Below, piece after piece: positions 7,776 to 10,879 of a stretch of DNA of 10,879 bases; within the stretch, counting starts at the first letter, position 1; each line of letters starts with the position of its first letter. The stretch comes from Bacteroidales bacterium UBA1237 (lineage in GTDB: Bacteria > Bacteroidota > Bacteroidia > Bacteroidales > UBA932). Where the stretch lies: positions 1 through 10,879 of the forward strand of contig DBWN01000264.1 in NCBI GenBank assembly GCA_002308935.1, given 5' to 3'. The notes beneath the pieces were generated by a model. It ran no database searches and was not told the DNA's origin. It saw only the letters and a list, made by a program, of their open reading frames with translations. The position numbers and the translations under genes were made by a program.

Positions 7776-7800
7776 TTCAAACGGTTTAGAGTGTATTCAA
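7775..7800. repeat. Direct repeat ATTCAA with 20-bp spacing at the susC promoter (candidate operator)
   Basis: ATTCAA occurs at 7775-7780 and again at 7795-7800, a start-to-start distance of exactly 20 bp, about two helical turns. The first copy abuts the candidate -33 element of the susC promoter and the second lies just upstream of it. A third copy in the opposite orientation (TTGAAT, 7713-7718) lies in the susC leader. Spaced direct repeats just upstream of -33 are the expected layout for an AraC-type activator domain (inference). Six-base matches also arise by chance. Confidence 0.35.
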
Positions 7801-7895
7801 CATATCCGAATTGTTATCATTTCGGCTTTTTGGACACTTCAGAAAGGGTTTTTCGTAGGATTTGTAGTATATTCGGACCACCAAAACCAGATTGT

Positions 7896-10879
7896 ATGCA
7901 TTTGCCTAAAAGGGCGGCCATAGCCGTCATATTCATATTTATATTCGTGCGGGTTTCCGCATCCGTTCAAATCGTGAACGGCGTCAATGGCCCCATCACG
8001 TCGATGGTGGAGGACGGTAGCGGATTCATATGGTTCGGAACCAGACAGGGTCTCTACAGGTATTCCGGTTCCGTATATACCAGGTACCTTTCATCCCAGG
8101 ACCCCGGTGACATCTCCGACGACTGCATACTGGATCTTTGCAACGATTCCGAAGGAAGGGTCTGGATCGGAACCGCTTCCGGTATCGTGATGATCAGCGA
8201 CGGGACAGTCCACAATCCGTTCAACTCTTTCCACGTCCCGGTCTACAAAATCATTGACTTCGATTCCGGAAATGTGGTAGCCGCCGTCCGTGATGGTATC
8301 CTCAAGGTTACCAAAGACACTTTCCAGGGAGTTACACTTCATAGGGATCTCGGTATGAACGGCCTTTCCCATATGGCAAAATCCAGGAACGGGGACATTT
8401 GGTACGCAAAGCAGTTAGACGACGTTTTTTCACTTACTGTCCTGGATGGGGAGTTTTCTGTGAAGGCGGTTATACCATTGGATGGCGTAGGTCGTCTTGA
8501 CTGCCTGGAGGTTTCTCCGGACAATTCGGTGGTGGCGGCCACTGACCTGGGCTTTCTGTGCTTTGATGCCAATACCTGCCGTCAGATCAGAACCCCGGAT
8601 GGTTTGCGTGATCTTCCTTACTCTGACGGTGTGCATTTCATGAGTTGCTACCGTGAATCCTCCCTTCTTGTCGGAATCCACGGCGAAGGACTCTTCTCCT
8701 TTGATACACGGAGCGGAAGCACGGAAATGTTATTTCCCGGACAGAATCTCAAGTCTGACTCTTATGTCAGCATAGTTGATTCCAACGACAATATCTGGCT
8801 GTGCGACGGCATCTCCTCTCCTCTGTGCCTGCATTCGAACGACCTTTTCAGACATTATTCTCTCCCCGAGATCGGGAATTCATCCCTGAAGTCCCTCTCT
8901 TTCGACTCGGAGGGGATTCTCTGGTTCTGTTCCGACCGGTATTACGGATCGTATGATTTCAGGGAGAAGAGAGTTCTTTGGTATGATGAGGAGACTTCAG
9001 GAATCACCGGAATGTGTCTGGATCCTTCGGGTGGCCTTTGGACGGTATCTGACCATAACAAGGTCAAATTTAGCCGTACATCCGGAGGCCGTCCGACGAA
9101 GGTGAGGAGCTTCGTTTTCGAAAATGACATCAATTACATAATGTGCGACAACAGAGGGGAGATATGGGTATTCATGACTCAAGGAATAGGTGTCATTTCC
9201 CGTGATGGAGGAGATTATTCAGTGGAGGAGGTACGGCCATGGAGTTCCCCATCCGGCTACAATACTCCGTCATTCGCGCAAAAAGATGCGGGGTCGGGTT
9301 CCGTTTTCGTTTCAATGCTGGATCAGACTCTCTATGAATGCAATGACAGGACCCTTGTACTCAAGGATTTCTTCGACATAAAATCCGTGAACACCATCTT
9401 CTCTTCCCGTGACGGGACGATGTGGGTCGGAACGAGCAACAACGGATTGTATCACCTTTATCCCCAAACCGGAAAAGTGGAATCCTTCGGATTGAAGGAT
9501 GGATTGGCGGATACGGACATAAGAGCCGTTCTGGAGGACAGGTACGGGAATGTCTGGTTGAGTTCGTCAGGAAGAATTACGCGGTATGATATCACTGACG
9601 GCAGCTTCCAGATTTTCCACGGGGCGAATCTCCAGCCGGGTCATTTCTATGGGGAGACTTGTGCCGCGATTTCTCCGGACGGAACACTCCTTTTCGGAGG
9701 AGATGACGGCATGACCGTTTTCACACCGTCCGAAAGGAGCAATCCGGACAATGTCTCAATTCCGATAAAATGCCTGAGGTTGACCGTCGATGGAAAAACG
9801 GCTGATCCTCGGGAACTGCCCGTTGTGCTTCATCACACAGACAAACAGCTTTCCGTAATCTATTCTGGAATCAATTTCACGTCAGGTTCACTGCTCAATT
9901 ACGCATACAGACTGGAAGGAGCCGACAAGGATTGGACTTATACTACTGACAGGAGCGTCACTTACAATAATCTCCGTCCCGGAAAGTATACTTTCAGGGT
10001 GAAGGTCAGGCTTTTCACTGGAGAATGGAATCCCGAAGAACTGGTCCTTCCTGTCGTAGTGAAGCCTTCGTTTTGGAACAGCACCCTTTCTTTCATCGTG
10101 TACGTACTTCTGTTCCTCACATCTGTCATCCTGTCATTCCTGACGGCCAGAAAGATGATCCGTCAACGCAATGACCTTCTGATTTCCAGACAGAACGAGA
10201 TAATGAAGCAGGAGCAGGTGGAATTCCTTACCAACACTTCGCATGAATTCCGCACCCCTCTTTCCCTCATTTACGCTCCTTTGAAGATCCTGAACGCAAA
10301 ATCCGGATTGTCTGCCGAAGACAAGAAACTCCTCTCCACCGCATTGGAGAATACCGAAAGGCTCAAAACGTTGGCGGACAAGAGTCTGCGTCCGTCTTTC
10401 GAAGATGTATCGGATTCGGTTCTGAGGGTCGTACCTTGCAACATCTCTTCGCTTGTGAAGGGAATAGCGGAGAATTTCAGATATGCTGCCCATCAGAAGG
10501 AGATAGATTTCTCCTATAACCTGAAAGATGACGTCAACGGCTATGCAGATACGGAGAAAGTGGAGAAAGTGATCCTCAATATCCTTTCCAACGCTTTCAA
10601 GTACACTCCTGAACACGGCAAGGTGGAATTGTCCTTGTGTACGGAAGACGGCAAAGCGGTCGTCGAAGTGAAGGACAACGGAATCGGTATTCCCGAAGAC
10701 AAGAGAAAAGACATCTTCAAGAGATTCAACCGTCTGGGCAGGGAAAAGGATGCGGATCTCGCCACCGGTTCAGGAATAGGACTCAATTACGCTATACGTC
10801 TAGCCCGGAGCCATAAAGGAGACATCAACTACAGACCGAACGGAGAAAAGGGATCAATCTTCTCATTCTCATTTCCTTA
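7896..10879 (+). CDS. Hybrid two-component system sensor-regulator (HTCS), C-terminus cut by window edge
   Basis: Membrane sensor predicted to bind a glycan fragment in the periplasm and activate the divergent susC operon. 994 codons are visible with no stop. ATG 7896 is chosen because it gives a signal-peptide-like N-terminus (LPKR, then hydrophobic residues 8-20, VSAS). From about residue 36 come repeated Reg_prop beta-propeller blades, the first being EDGSGFIWFGT (39-49) and others including DSEGRVWIGT, RDGTMWVGT and DRYGNVWL; about a dozen can be picked out, fitting two seven-bladed propellers. A Y_Y_Y domain lies at about 652-716, a membrane helix at about 731-751, then the kinase: H-box NTSHEFRTPLSLI with phospho-acceptor His783, N-box with Asn895 and Asn899, G1 box DNGIGI (Asp927) and G2 box GSGIGL (958-963). 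All key kinase residues are present. The receiver and AraC-type HTH domains usual in this family would lie beyond the right edge, so the hybrid nature is inferred. No Shine-Dalgarno sequence is evident. Confidence 0.93.
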   Translation, partial: MHLPKRAAIAVIFIFIFVRVSASVQIVNGVNGPITSMVEDGSGFIWFGTRQGLYRYSGSVYTRYLSSQDPGDISDDCILDLCNDSEGRVWIGTASGIVMISDGTVHNPFNSFHVPVYKIIDFDSGNVVAAVRDGILKVTKDTFQGVTLHRDLGMNGLSHMAKSRNGDIWYAKQLDDVFSLTVLDGEFSVKAVIPLDGVGRLDCLEVSPDNSVVAATDLGFLCFDANTCRQIRTPDGLRDLPYSDGVHFMSCYRESSLLVGIHGEGLFSFDTRSGSTEMLFPGQNLKSDSYVSIVDSNDNIWLCDGISSPLCLHSNDLFRHYSLPEIGNSSLKSLSFDSEGILWFCSDRYYGSYDFREKRVLWYDEETSGITGMCLDPSGGLWTVSDHNKVKFSRTSGGRPTKVRSFVFENDINYIMCDNRGEIWVFMTQGIGVISRDGGDYSVEEVRPWSSPSGYNTPSFAQKDAGSGSVFVSMLDQTLYECNDRTLVLKDFFDIKSVNTIFSSRDGTMWVGTSNNGLYHLYPQTGKVESFGLKDGLADTDIRAVLEDRYGNVWLSSSGRITRYDITDGSFQIFHGANLQPGHFYGETCAAISPDGTLLFGGDDGMTVFTPSERSNPDNVSIPIKCLRLTVDGKTADPRELPVVLHHTDKQLSVIYSGINFTSGSLLNYAYRLEGADKDWTYTTDRSVTYNNLRPGKYTFRVKVRLFTGEWNPEELVLPVVVKPSFWNSTLSFIVYVLLFLTSVILSFLTARKMIRQRNDLLISRQNEIMKQEQVEFLTNTSHEFRTPLSLIYAPLKILNAKSGLSAEDKKLLSTALENTERLKTLADKSLRPSFEDVSDSVLRVVPCNISSLVKGIAENFRYAAHQKEIDFSYNLKDDVNGYADTEKVEKVILNILSNAFKYTPEHGKVELSLCTEDGKAVVEVKDNGIGIPEDKRKDIFKRFNRLGREKDADLATGSGIGLNYAIRLARSHKGDINYRPNGEKGSIFSFSFP

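Noticed and set aside
7868..7875. TATATTCG as a possible -7 box for the sensor gene
   Set aside because: One mismatch to TAnnTTTG, no TTTG at the right distance upstream, and a competing TA-GGA-TTTG at 7856-7864 with wrong spacing. Neither is convincing enough to annotate.
7741..7923. Short rightward open frame across the susC-HTCS control region
   Set aside because: It overlaps the susC promoter box and the start of the sensor gene in another frame, and has no ribosome binding site or motif.

Overview
The window is a polysaccharide utilization locus (PUL) of the Sus type from a member of the phylum Bacteroidota. Order Bacteroidales is likely, because a SusC/SusD pair beside a hybrid two-component sensor is a hallmark of that group. 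Other support comes from a TAnnTTTG-type -7 promoter box in front of susC and mostly weak ribosome binding sites. Base composition looks close to balanced and fairly even along the window. I see no sign of recent transfer, no insertion sequence, no CRISPR array and no RNA gene.

Layout: four genes are read leftward as one tight series, susC (4615-7701), susD (2917-4596), a family 3 glycoside hydrolase (424-2898) and the first 83 codons of a secreted family 2 glycoside hydrolase (249 down to the left edge). Gaps are 18 bp between susC and susD, 18-60 bp between susD and GH3 depending on the GH3 start, and 174 bp between GH3 and GH2. The last gap holds nested inverted repeats. A 194-bp divergent control region (7702-7895) separates susC from a sensor gene read rightward from 7896 to the right edge. 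The sensor has a periplasmic two-propeller-type sensor, a Y_Y_Y domain, one membrane segment, and histidine kinase dimerization and ATPase domains. It is cut before the receiver and AraC-type DNA-binding domains usual for this family.

How it works together (inference from the family): the sensor binds a released oligosaccharide in the periplasm and turns on the leftward operon. The SusD lipoprotein captures glycan at the cell surface and SusC imports it through the outer membrane with TonB energy. The exported GH3 and GH2 enzymes then trim it to sugars. The two enzymes suggest a beta-linked glycan, but the substrate cannot be named from this window. No surface endo-acting enzyme is visible, so the locus probably continues to the left.

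I found no clearly new system. The points most worth a second look are the spaced ATTCAA repeats at the susC promoter, the nested stem-loop between the two hydrolase genes, the GH3 start choice, and the 11-bp tandem duplication that supplies the GH3 stop codon.
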